64,000 nt of DNA, taken from the NCBI RefSeq assembly GCF_007565055.1, contig NC_044561.1, positions 26,320,114-26,384,113 of the forward strand. Direction: 5' to 3'. Shown piece after piece: positions 1 to 10,705 of the stretch. The position numbers and the translations under genes are program-made. This DNA comes from Rhinopithecus roxellana. Lineage: Eukaryota > Chordata > Mammalia > Primates > Cercopithecidae. The notes under the pieces were generated by a model. It saw only the letters and a list, made by a program, of their open reading frames with translations. It was not told the DNA's origin and did no database searches. Position 1 is the first letter of the stretch. Each line of letters opens with the position of its first letter.

Positions 1-1794
1 AATAGAGAATGCCTTTCTAGGAGCGCAGGGGCGGGCCTGGCAGAACGAAAGGGGCTTTGCACAGCAGATGCCTCTGTCTGTTGGAGAAAGCACAGAGTTT
101 TGTCTTGGCCTGGGCAAGTGCCTCTTGTGCACTGGAAATTGAGAAATGGCTTTCTGCAGACCTACAGTGTGGCGCTGACTGAAGGACATTTTCCAACAAC
201 GGGAATGTGCTCCTGTCCTTATAAGCAGCCTCCCCTCCCCCTGGGAGCCACATCATGTCTCTCCCTGCAGACGCACAGCCCCAGGAGACAGCGAGGAGGA
301 GGAGGAGGAGGAGGAAGCTCTGGGAAGCATCAGCCACCTGACCCAGTTTGTCAAGGAGCAGGAGACAAAAGAGGCCAGCCGCGTGAAGGTGGCTTTTCCT
401 GTGGGAGTCCAGGCTGGTCGGCTTCTCTGCTGGCAGGTGGTGACGAGGGCCTGGGCTTCTCTCTCCTGTCCACGCATGAAGCAGAAACAACAGGGGAGTC
501 ATTGGGGTCCGGGAGAATCTGGTCATGTGACCTTCCTGTGCTACTCATGTCTGGCAGCATCTCGGAATGTTGAAGTGGCACTAATGGGGCTGCCGCTCGG
601 GGCTGACACCAGGGTGGCGCTTCCACAGATCATCCCTAATCTCCAAACCATACAGGGTAAGCACTGTCATCTCTGTTTTAGGGGTGAAAACACAGAGGTC
701 CCAAGTTGGACACGATGCAGGCCTCCCAGCCAGCGAGTGGCTGAACCTCGTTTAGGGCTTGGGCCGGCAGCATCCCCTCAGCGGTGGGTGAAGAACCTCA
801 GTTAGGAGTTACTCACTGGAAAGGAGCAGAGAGTCGGATGAGCAGGTGCAGAGCTGCGGATGCTGGAGCCCAGGGCTTGGGCCGGCAGCGTCCCCTCTGC
901 GGTGGGCGTCTGCATGCAGGCGGGTCACCCTGATCGCAGCTCTCTGTCCGCTGTCCTGCCTGACCCCGACCCCTGCAGGGGACCCTTCTCCTGGGTCACC
1001 TTAACTCTGCCCCTCTCCTTCAGTGCCTTGAACTCAGACCACAGGGACCTCAACTCCTCCATACGCCTCGGCCTCCTTTCCCCTCCTCCAGTTCCTCTTC
1101 CCCCACTTCCCAGCAGAGACCAGCTCCGGGTCATGCAATGTCCTGGTTGACCCTAAAACTGCTTGGAGTCTCCAGGCGAGCATGTCCCCATCACAGATGA
1201 TAGCAATGTCCATGTGGGACAGGCACATGGGGTGCCTAGCCCCTCCCTCCCTCATGTCAAGGAAGGGGTGAGAAATCCTCTAAAGATGGACTTTTGCAAA
1301 CAACGAAAACCCTTTTCTTTAAGTCCTCAGGTGCTTTTGAGTGTCGGAAGGAAGGGTATCAGATGCCTGCCATGGCCACGGCTGCCCGCCCGGGCAAGGT
1401 CAGGAAACAGCAGGAACGCAGGCCTCAGGGTCCACACACATCCAAATCCACCTCTTCCTTGATGTTGCTCCTGAAGTCAGGGAGCTCAGAGCACAGGGAG
1501 CATAGGGGAGGGAAGCCAGGGGAGTGTCCTGGAGGAGGAGGAGGCCTTCAAACCAAACTTCTCAGGGGCTGCTCTCTGCTCAACGACACAGCCAGGTTCC
1601 CCCACCCCAGAATACAGCACTGCCCCACAAGCAGTTCAATGAACATCCATCCTGTTCTTTTCTCTCAGATCTGAAGTTTATTACCACAGAATGAAGGTTT
1701 GTGCTCACATTTCCTTCTCGCAGCTATAATCACTAATAACCAGTCTGTTTTCCGAAACGATGAACACTGAACCTCAGCAAAAGAACCACAGTGA
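1..1794. other. TAFA5 intron 1, unique sequence
   Basis: No gene and no convincing repeat are seen here apart from a short GGA microsatellite. Open frames are short, overlap on both strands and have no recognisable domains. By position it is deep intron 1 of minus-strand TAFA5, assuming no unseen nested gene. Confidence 0.6.
292..317 (+). repeat. (GGA)n microsatellite
   Basis: About eight consecutive GGA units, on the + strand, inside otherwise unique sequence. In translation it gives meaningless poly-Gly or poly-Ser runs. Confidence 0.85.
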
Positions 1795-2613
1795 ACATCT
1801 GGATGCCTTCTTTTGAGAAATATCTATTCATATCTTTTGTCTACTTTTAATGAGATTATCTGAGGTTTTTTGTGCTGTTGAGTTGAGTTCCCTGTATGAA
1901 TCTATTCTGGATATTAGTCCCTTGGAGGAAGAACCTGCAAATATTCTCGCCCATTCCGCAGGTGTCTTCTTCACCATGCTGACTGTTCTCTTTGCTGTGC
2001 GGAAGCTCTTGAGTTTGGTGTGATCCCAATCGGCTGTTATTGTTTTTGTAGACTGTGCTTTTGAAGAGTCTTCCCTACAAAACACTTGTGCAGACCAATG
2101 TCCCGAAGCGTTTCAGGTATGTTTTCTGCAGTTTCATAGTTTTGGGTATTCCATTTATGTCTTTAATCCATTCTGAGTGGTTTCTTTATAATGTGCGAGA
2201 CAGGGCTCTAGTTTCAGTCTTTCTTTTTTTCTTTTTCCTTTCTTTGTTTTTTTTTGAGACAGGGTCTTGCTCTGTCGCCCAGGCTGGAGTACAGTGGCGC
2301 AATCTCGGCTCACTGCAAGCTCCGCCTCCCAGGTTCACGCCATTCTCTTGCCTCAGCCTCCCGAGTAGCTGGGACTACAGGCTCGCACCACCATGCACGG
2401 CTAATTTTTTGTATTTTTAGTAGAGAGAAGGGTTCACCGTGTTCTCCAGGATGGTCTCGATCTCCTGACCTCGTGATCTGCCTGCCTCGGCCTCGCAAAG
2501 TGCTGGGATTGCAGGCGGGAGCCGCCGCGCCTCGCCTCCAGTCTCATTCTTTTGCATGTGGACATCCAGTTTTCTGGCACCATTTATTGAAGAGGGGTGT
2601 CCTTTCCCCGAAT
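1795..2613 (-). mobile_element. L1 ORF2 segment, inverted 5' part of a 5'-inverted L1
   Basis: On the minus strand this reads as decayed L1 ORF2. It has the familiar antisense phrases 'TTCTTTTGAGAAATATCTAT', 'GATATTAGTCCCTTGGAGG' and 'GCACCATTTATTGAAGAG'. It abuts a plus-strand L1 segment that continues the same element towards its 3' end, the arrangement produced by twin priming during retrotransposition. An AluY at 2,247-2,536 interrupts it. Many stops are present, so no functional protein is possible. Confidence 0.85.
2247..2536 (-). mobile_element. AluY-like SINE
   Basis: A full-length Alu in reverse orientation: T-run, then GAGACAGGGTCTTGCTCTG, and ending GCCGCGCCTCGCC. It has AluY-type 'GCAAGCTCCGCCTCCCAGG' and 'CTCGTGATCTGCC' positions. 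It is inserted in the inverted L1 segment. Flanks share CAGTCT followed by a T-rich run, a probable target-site duplication. Confidence 0.95.
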
Positions 2614-3465
2614 GGATGTTAAAAGGCTCCACATCACTAATCACCAGAGAGATGCAAATCGAAACCACAATGAGATACCAACTCACCCCGTTAGAATAAT
2701 GATTATCAATAAGACAAAAGGGAAGCGCACAAACAAATGCTGGCAGGGATTCAGAGAAAAGGGAAAAAGGGAAGCCGGATACACTGTTGGTGGGAACGTA
2801 AATCCGTACAGCCATTGTGGACAACAGTACAGAGACGTCTCAAAAATCTAAAAATAGCACCTACCCCTCATCTCACAAGCCCACTACTGGGTATTTATCC
2901 AAAGGAAAGCAAAGCAGCACATGAGAAGGACAGCCTCAGCCTCATGTTTACTGCAGGACTACTCACAAGAGCCAAGACGCAGAACCAGCCGAAGTGTCCA
3001 TCAGCAGGTGCCTGGATAGAGAAAGGGTGCCACACACACCCTGGAATAGTATTCAGCCATAAAGAAGGATGAGATCCTGTCATTCGCAGCTACAGGCACA
3101 ACTCTGGAGGGCATTGTGTTAAGTGAAACAAGTTAGGCACAGAAAGATCAATACCTCCTGTTCTCATTCATATGTAAGAGCTAAAAAATACGGAGCTCGT
3201 AGAAGCAGAGAGGAGAATGCAGTAGAGAGGCTGTGGAGGGGAGGAGGAAGATAGGGAGAGGCTGGCTAGTGGACACCAAAGTACAGCTAAACAGGAGAAT
3301 TAGGGTACTCTATACACAGTAGGGTGACCACAGCTAGGAGTAATTTACTACAGATGTTAAGAAACCTGGAAGAGAGGATTTTGAGTGTTCCCAACACAGA
3401 GAAATAATTAATGTTGAGGCGATCGGTGTGCTGAGTACTCTGATTTGATCACCACACATGTGATG
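2614..3465 (+). mobile_element. L1 ORF2 3' end and 3' UTR (3' part of 5'-inverted L1)
   Basis: This is plus-strand decayed L1. It runs from 'CATCACTAATCACCAGAGAG' through 'CACTGTTGGTGGGAACGTAA', 'ACTACTGGGTATTTATCC' and 'CCTGGAATAGTATTCAGCC' into 3' UTR-like 'GATTTGATCACCACACATG'. It follows directly in element coordinates from the inverted segment to its left. No clean poly(A) tail remains. It is old, with many substitutions. Confidence 0.88.
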
Positions 3466-4354
3466 TGGAGCTCAATAGCGTGGCCACCACACAGCCAGTC
3501 ATTTCCCTGAGAGAGAAACAGTGGCCCACGTGTCAGCGCTGTCCACGCACTGGCACTGCCTCAGGGTTGCACCAACACCCAACAACCCCTCCCTGCACAT
3601 GGGCGGCTCTGAGGCGGAGTGACAGTTCTCCCGACTGCCCAACAACCCCTCCCTGCACACGGGCAGCTCTAGGGGCCGGGGGATGCTTCTCCCCACTGCA
3701 CAGATGAGGACACTGAGGCCCAGCAGCTGGTGTGGGCCAGGCCAGGGCTGCAGACGGGTCTCGTGCTGGGAATGCCCAAAAGGGAACCCCCAGCTGCCAG
3801 CTGCCTGCCCACGGAGCTCCTCAAACACCTAGCGCTGGCCTTGGGGAGGGGGTGCTGTCCATCCCAAAGGCTCCCAGGCAGGGGCTCCTCTCACACGGCC
3901 ACCCTCACACTGACCCTGAGGGGCAGTCCCAGTCGACCACCTGGACTTTTTCCAGCCCCCTCTTCCTCTTCTACTTTAGGACAAAGTCCGCCCTCTCTTC
4001 TGCAGGCCAAGCGTACATCCTGGCTCTGAATGAGGCTGCATGGGGAAATGGGCCCTTTCTGGGGCCAAAGACAACGCTGGATGCCACAGAAGCAACTCTG
4101 GGGAGGCGTGCTGGGCAAAAGGGGCTGGCAAACCAGTGAGCACATTCCAGAAGGTTCCTCAGGGCTGCTCCTTCAGAGAAATCAAGACGCCGCCATGTTT
4201 GGAGATTTTCCAAGGACTTCTCAGGCCACAGGGCTCTGGGGTGGGGGTTCACAGGAGCCTCTCTGAGGGGACCAGGGCTTCACCTCGCGCCCTCCCAACA
4301 AGTCCTACCCCTGTGGCTTGACCCCAGCCTGACTGGCCGGCCACTCCTCCAACA
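3466..4354. other. Intron 1, unique plus MIR fragment
   Basis: Mostly unique sequence. A decayed MIR-like core lies at about 3,683-3,775 (GCACAGATGAGGACACTGAG then GCCCAGCAGCTGG, plus orientation). Nothing coding is supported. Confidence 0.5.
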
Positions 4355-4513
4355 GCACACCTGGCCCTTGATGACCGTCTCGTTCTCCTCCAACTGCACA
4401 CCTGGCTCTTGGCAACCGTCTCCCTTCTCCTACTGCACACCTGGCTCTTGGCGGCCATCTCCTCCTCCTACTGCACACCTGGCTCTGGGCGGCTGTCTCC
4501 TTGTTCTGTAAGG
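4355..4513 (+). repeat. Minisatellite, about 4 units of 38-41 bp
   Basis: Four units each begin GCACACCTGGC, at 4,355, 4,396, 4,435 and 4,473. Spacing is 41, 39 and 38 bp. Units share 'GCACACCTGGCTCTTGGC' and a TCTCC/TCCTACT tail. Period drift and substitutions show independent decay. Confidence 0.9.
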
Positions 4514-7500
4514 TGCAGTCACGGGGTTCTCCCCACGCCACTTGGTGCCCAGTCCCCCCCTCCTCTGTGGGCCGGAGGGGACGCCTTCTGCAGTCCCAAA
4601 ATCACCTGTGGAATGAAATCCAGCAGCGTGTAACATGCTGACGTGTCTAGCCCTCCCAGCCCTCCCTGTGTGCCAGGGACGTTGGTGAATTTGGTGTCAC
4701 CCTAGGTCTGTATGGCAGGAGGCCTCCTGCACCATCCTTGTGGGTTGGGGCCCCCACCTGCCGCAGCCAGAGGAGATCACTGCTAAGGAAAGGCTGTGGT
4801 CCATTTGCTGTGTGCCCTGAGTGCAGTGGCGTCCCAGGCCCTGGGGTCCCTCTTCATTCTCATCGGTGCCTGGGAGGGTGGCCTTGGCCATCCTGGTTGC
4901 ACAGGTGAGGACAGGCTGGCAGGGGGCCCTGCTTGAGGCCACAGCTAGGGAACGGAGGCAGAGACCCACGAAGCCAGCCCCTATCCTCCAAAGGTCCCGC
5001 CTGTCACCCCCGTGGTCTCAGATAGACGGCCCACTTCGGGGAAGAGCCGTACAGCCTGGACACTCCGTGTTTCTGTCACACTGTTCTAGCAGAACATTAG
5101 GTCCCCAAAGGAAACACACACAAAGCTCCTCCCCCAAGCCGGGCCCTTCAGAGAGGATTCTGGAGGTGCCCATGTTCCCCCATGGAGCACAAGGCTGCAG
5201 GAAGGGTTCTGGACCCCACGTTCCTGGCTGGGAAAAGCTTTTCTGCTCTGAGGCTGCACAGATCACGCTGAAAGAGCAGCCACAGACCTTCCCTCCATGC
5301 GAGGGCAAGTCTGTGTCCGGCAGCAAGGCAAGACGCAAAAGGTCACGGAGACCAGGGCTGAGCAGCACAGGGCTGCAGGAGGAGGGGCCGGGTGAGGTCC
5401 GCAGCCCAGGGCCACAGGCTGCCCCCTGAAGACAGGGAGGGAGATAGAGACAGACCCGTGGGGTGTGCAGGGAAGGGCGACCTCAGCTGGCCTGGGGTGC
5501 ACAAACCTGTGCTATCTATAGAAAGGGCTATCTACAGGACTGGCCCTGGGCTGGCTCCTGCGAGGGAGCTCTGAGCCCCTGGAATGTCCTGTCCCATTAG
5601 AGTGTCTCTGTGGGTCTGAGGCCTTGGACCACGCCGTGCCAGCCTGACCAGTTTATGCTGCAGATGGTTTATGGACTTGTCCACAGGAGCCCTTTCCCTC
5701 TGCTGATGGTCATCTGTGTCCTTTCATAGCAATGAGCCATCACCATGAGTGTAATGGCTTTTCTGAGTCCTGTGAGTTTCTCCAGGAAATCTTCAAGCCT
5801 AAAGGTGGTGTCAGGGATGCTGGCCCATCAGGACGGGGACAGAGCTGCACAGGACATGCTTCGGGCGACGCTCACTGCAGACAGAGATGCCGACCGCAGG
5901 TGTGACCCAGGATGCCTTCCTGGTGGAGGCTCCTCACTGGTCCACAGGTGGACAAAGCAGTAGGCTGGTGGCAGTGCCCCACTGGCCATGCAGCTCCACA
6001 GCCCCGCTGGGGCATAGGCCTTTTAATGGCAAGATTCAGAGCAGAGGAGACCACAAGTTCAAATCCCAGGCCTGGCACACTCAAGGAAGAGGGAGCCACT
6101 GTGGTCCTCTGAGACCCTCTGTATCTTCCTCTGTAAAAGGGGGCTCATGAAGCCTGCCTCTGAGGTGCAGACACCTACCTGCACCCAGCAGTGGCCATTG
6201 ACTTTTGCTTAAATGATGGATCCCTGAGCATCAGGGCACTCCAGACACAACCGGTTCAATACCAAAGGCCAACAGCTAAGCCAGTGTGGGGCCATGCAGG
6301 GTAAACCCTCCATGATGGCAGTTGTGACTTGTCCGGAGATGGAGTCTTGAGAGCTTCATGTGAAGAGCAGATAGGACTAAGGCAAGCTTCTCTTCTGACC
6401 TGAGAAAGTCCCCAAAGTGTCTCCCAGGAGGCCCCGCAGCAAGCGGCAGGTAGGCAGGGCATTCAGCAGGCCCCTCCTGAGAGACGGGTGCCCGAATGCC
6501 TGGAGACATTGACCCATTTCACCCAGACAGTGTCCCGGGCTCCAGCGTGGCCTGCAGGCAGGGAGCAGTGCCCATCCACAGTGGCCCTGAGCCGGGAGAG
6601 CCACACCCCAGAGGTCAGCGGAGGCTCAGGGCAGGGTGGAGTGTGTGGCAGGCCCCCCAAGGCTGCCCCATGTAGCCCCTCTGCCCCACCCTGCCCTGGC
6701 AGCTGCTGGCTGGCAAGGATCCTAACACGATCGCCTGCAGGGGTGTCTGGGATTCGGGGAGCCGTCCCAGGGAAGAGCCACTTGCTTTGATAAGCTCCCG
6801 GAACAACCTCAACTCACTTTCTGCCAAGCACCACCTTGTGCCTTCCATGTCCTGCCAGAGCCGGCAGTGGGTCGGGTTAGCCCCAAACAGGGAGCCCCTC
6901 TCCAGGCCTCAGCACACCCCCAGGTGTCTGTGAAGCTCCGTGTCCTTCCCCACAAACAGTAAAGCTGAGCCAGTCTGACCAGCATGCGGGAAGCGTCACC
7001 CAGCAAGGTGCCCAGACTCACGCCCTCACCAGCCCAACTGCCCAGGAGAACAAGAATGTCACTGGACTCCTTCAGATGACGGTGTGAGCCACCCAGAGCA
7101 GAAGACTCCCTCTCCAAGACCAGCGGCCCCTCTGCCCAGCTCCCAGAAGCCTTTCTGCTGCAGGGCGGCCCCTCCATGGGGAGGGCTCCCTGACCATGGC
7201 TGGATTAAGAACGGATGTTTGCTAAACAGAATGACCCCAATGTCATGAAAACACATGCACTAAGATACAGTGCTGGAGAACAAACCCCAGGACTCCACCC
7301 TGGATTATCTCTGAGCCATAAGATAAGGTGGCCCGGCCACTCTGCCGGCCGAGGGAGTATCCCCTGGATGGCCTCTAGTCCAACCGGCACCCCCCAAAGC
7401 TCAGGGGAGCCAAATCTCACTCTGCTGTCTCTCAGAAGTGCCCACTCCATCGCTGGTACCAAAAATGAAGAGTGAGCAACTGGGTGTTGGGTTCCGGGGT

Positions 7501-7527
7501 TGAACCCGGGTTAGGCATGATACAGAG
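4514..7527. other. Intron 1, unique GC-moderate sequence
   Basis: No gene, Alu or L1 is seen. A MIR-like fragment in minus orientation lies at about 6,040-6,152; the phrase 'TCTTCCTCTGTAAAAGGGGG' is the usual reverse MIR landmark. A 202-codon open frame at 4,821-5,429 lacks any domain and is treated as chance. Confidence 0.5.
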
Positions 7528-7755
7528 AGCAGGGTTCCAGCCTGGCTTATGGAACCCGCCTGAGAGTGAGTGTGTGGTCCTGGGTGACAATCCTGAGCTC
7601 GCTCGGCACCCCACACTCGGGGTCCCGTAGTGCTGGTACGAGCAGGGTTCCAGCCTGGCTTATGGAGACCACCTGAGAGTGAGTGTGTGGTCCTGGGTGA
7701 CAATCCTGAGCTCGCTCAGCACCCCACACACTCAGGGTCCCGTGGTGCTGGTGCG
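7528..7755 (+). repeat. Tandem duplication of a 113-bp unit
   Basis: Two units start AGCAGGGTTCCAGCCTGGC, at 7,528 and 7,641. They run in parallel through 'GAGTGAGTGTGTGGTCCTGG' and 'CAATCCTGAGCTCGCTC' to 'GTCCCGT(A/G)GTGCTGGT'. They differ at only a handful of sites, so the duplication is fairly recent. The unit is not a known interspersed repeat to my eye. Confidence 0.92.
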
Positions 7756-8821
7756 TGGTGGGAAGGATGGGCTCCTTCCCAGAGTGTGACAGACAAAAGC
7801 CACCTGACATCTGAGGCACTGATGGGGGTGTGAGCATCATCTAACATCACCATGGGGACAGTGGCACTTGGGGCTTTTAGAGTTTCTCTCGTGTTCGGAA
7901 ACACTTTCTTTTTCATCTGAGAACGTCAAAATGATGGAAGCAAAAGTAGATGAAAAAATGACCACCTTCAGCAAATGCACATCTATTGTCATCAATGAAA
8001 CACTAATTTTGACTAAAGCATAGTCTTTTTGAAGATTCTGTTTGTACCTGGATGGCAGCCCATGGCTGGAAACAGGAGAAAGTGCCGAGACAGACTGGGA
8101 AGCTCTTGGCTACCGGCTTCCACTGTCCCTGGCACTTTTGGTGACATGTTTTGCTGTTTCCTCCAGGTGGGGAGCCCCCGTCTCTAGGCTGTGGGTTCTG
8201 AAACCTTTCCAAGTTCATGAGTCCACATCTGCTCTGGCAAGGGCTGTCCACAATATGCGTGGGGTACAGCAAGAGGGACAAAGGACAAATGTATCTGCCC
8301 TCAGGGGCCCACAAGTCAGTGGCTTCCCATGCACCTGGCATCAGACAGAGTTTTCACAACTCACGTGTTCAGCAAATGCACACACCCCACCCATGCTCCC
8401 GAGGTCCTTCCCAGGGGCAGCTAGAGCTCTTCTCTCCGGAAGCCCTTGCCTTCTCCAGCTCGCACACATGGCAGAGCACTGGTGAGGGGACAGCCCTCCT
8501 CAAACAGGCAGCACAGAGAAGCCACCCGCTGCCTCCCGACACAGCTACAGAACCCCGAAAATGAGCCAACAAGACTCACGGATGACTGCACAGAAGAGCA
8601 CGGGAAGGTACTGCGTGGCTCTGGGACCCACATCCTTCTACTTCTGCAGGGCAGAAGCCAAGAAGCGTAAATTAGCACCAGGGAAAGAACATGAGTCCTA
8701 TACGACCCACTGGTGGTATTCGGCTACATTCTGGGATGTGCTATCAGGGAATGGAGTGCTACAGAAGGGAAGCCGTTTGAAAGCACAGCAAAAGTATCTT
8801 TTTGAAATAGAGGCCGCTCTT
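7756..8821. other. Intron 1, unique sequence
   Basis: No gene, tandem array or clear interspersed repeat is seen. Confidence 0.5.
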
Positions 8822-9120
8822 GGCCAGGCACGGTGGCTCACGCCTGTAATCCCAGCATTTTGGGAGGCTGAGGCAGGCAGATTACCTGAGGTCAAGAATT
8901 TGAAATCAGCCTGGCCAACGCAGCAAAACCCCGTCTCTACTAAAAATACAAAAATTAGCCAGGTATGGTGGCGGCGCCTGTAGTCTCAGCTACTCAGGAG
9001 GCTGAGGCAGGAGAATCACTGGAACCTGGGAGGCGGAGGTTGCAGTGAGCCGAGATCACGCCACTGCACTCCAGGCTGGGTGACAGAGCCGGACTCCATC
9101 TCAAAAAAAAGAAAAAAGAA
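8822..9120 (+). mobile_element. AluS-like SINE
   Basis: Full-length Alu from GGCCAGGCACGGTGGCTC to an A-rich tail with interspersed G. It has A and B box regions, a middle A-rich linker and right arm. Flanks share AGAGGCC-like sequence. Confidence 0.96.
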
Positions 9121-10080
9121 ATTCCAAAGAGAGGCCATTCCCAAGTCCAAGCAGCAGTCCAAAACATTAGAAGTTTTGGAGCCATTAGCACTGTAACTGC
9201 TGCAAAAGCCTAACACAAAAGCATTCCCGGAAGGCTCAGGTCCCCCAGAAATGCAACACCAATGCATTGAGCCCCAGGCATGCTTTAGAACAAGTGCCTC
9301 AACATTTAATAAAACCAAATACACACAAGACACCGAAATGACAACAAACTAGGTTCTCTCCCAGTCCAATCCCATTGTATGTTAATCTCAGACCACTGGC
9401 CTCAACAAAGCTCCAAGCGGATTTGTTTGCAGGTCAACCAGGACAGGGAGACTCCTCAGTCTTCTTGTTATCCAATGGACTTTTAAAAAGAAATAAGTAA
9501 ATTCTGAGATGTTCATTGTCGTAAAACTGGTATCTATTTTTCTAAAACATCAGGTGAAAACCATCCTGGTAGAGACAGCAGGTGGGCCACAGGCTGGCAG
9601 AAATGACATTGGAAGAACCCACACAGACAGCGTTCGCCGGCCCCTCCAGCTTTAAGTTCAAAACCAGAAGACCAGGCAGGCAGCGTGGGGCGGAATGGAT
9701 GGGGTGCCCTGAAGTGACCACACACCCCATCTCTGCAACTCCTCCATTCTGCCTATTGTTTCGGAAAACCATTCTGGGGACATCAGTAAGCCTGGGTGCT
9801 GGGCTGCAGCTCTGGGTGTAGTGGGGACAGATGCACCCTCCAGGGCACACAGGGGGGCTGAGAAGGGCAGCCACACTCACCGGCCTGGCTCAGCCCTCAC
9901 TCTGCCACACCCTTGGGGCCTCCAGCGGACAGGAAAGGAGATGCTCGTACCCTCCTGGGCTGTATCTCCATCCCAGTTCCCATTACTGCATTCCAACAGA
10001 TTCCCTGGGGCCCATGAGGCCTGAGAGGTCAGCAAAACTCAGCCTTCCAAGCCCTTCCCACCTGCGTCCACATCCCTCCT
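9121..10080. other. Intron 1, unique sequence
   Basis: No gene or repeat recognised. Confidence 0.5.
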
Positions 10081-10168
10081 CTACCTCTCCCTGGGCACCC
10101 CCAGCTACTTCTACCTGGGCACCCCCGACTACCTCTCCCCAGGCAACCCTGACTGCCCCTTCCCCTGG
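10081..10168 (+). repeat. 24-bp minisatellite, about 3.5 units
   Basis: Units start CTACCTCTCC, CTACTTCTAC, CTACCTCTCC and CTGCCCCTTC at 10,081, 10,105, 10,129 and 10,153, an exact 24-bp period. The shared core is CTGGGCACCCC. Period 24 keeps a reading frame, giving Tyr-Leu-Pro-like peptides, but there is no supporting gene. Confidence 0.88.
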
Positions 10169-10445
10169 AGAGATGAGCCAGGACCAGGAAGGCATCCAGG
10201 AGGGAAGCAGAGGCAGTCACGTAAGTTCATGCTGCGAGCCTTTGCAGCACTCCACCCAGGTGCTGGAGCCTGTCTCTGCCCAGATGCAAGGGCGGGAAAA
10301 TGCACCAAAAACCAACTGGCAAATGGGCCTTGAGTTTGCTCAGAGCAGGCTGGGGAGCCAGGCCTGGGCACACTGAAAGCCTCGGGGGCTGACCCAAGGT
10401 GCCCGGTGCCTGGGAGAGTAGGCCCCACCCCAATCAGTCCATGCA

Positions 10446-10705
10446 CTTTGGGAGGCCGAGACGGGCAGATCACGAGGTCAGGAGATCGAGACCATCCTGG
10501 CTAACACAGTGAAACCCCATCTCTACTAAAAATACAAAAAACTAGCCAGGCGAGGTGGCGGGCGCCTGTAGTCCCAGCTACTCGGTAGGCTGAGGCAGGA
10601 GAATGGCGTAAACCCAGGAGGCGGAGCTTGCAGTGAGCTGAGATCCGGCCACTGCACTCCAGCCTGGGTGACAGAGCGAGACTCCATTTCAAAAAAAAAA
10701 AAAAA
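10446..10705 (+). mobile_element. 5'-truncated AluYR-type SINE (Old World monkey lineage)
   Basis: The Alu body begins at CTTTGGGAGGCCGAG and ends in an A-run. It is flanked by TCCATGCA on both sides (10,438-10,445 and 10,706-10,713), so truncation happened at insertion. It carries AACTAGCCAGGCGAGG, GAGAATGGCGTAAACCC and GAGATCCGGCCACTGC, which I recognise as the cercopithecoid AluYR pattern. It is young relative to neighbours and is main evidence for the taxon. Confidence 0.92.

Noticed and set aside
4821..5429. 202-codon plus-strand frame in intron 1
   Set aside because: No domain, no splice context, and overlapping frames of similar length on the other strand.
8822..9120. RNA polymerase III RNA gene
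   Set aside because: Box A/B-like words belong to an Alu; no tRNA or other structured RNA gene was seen.
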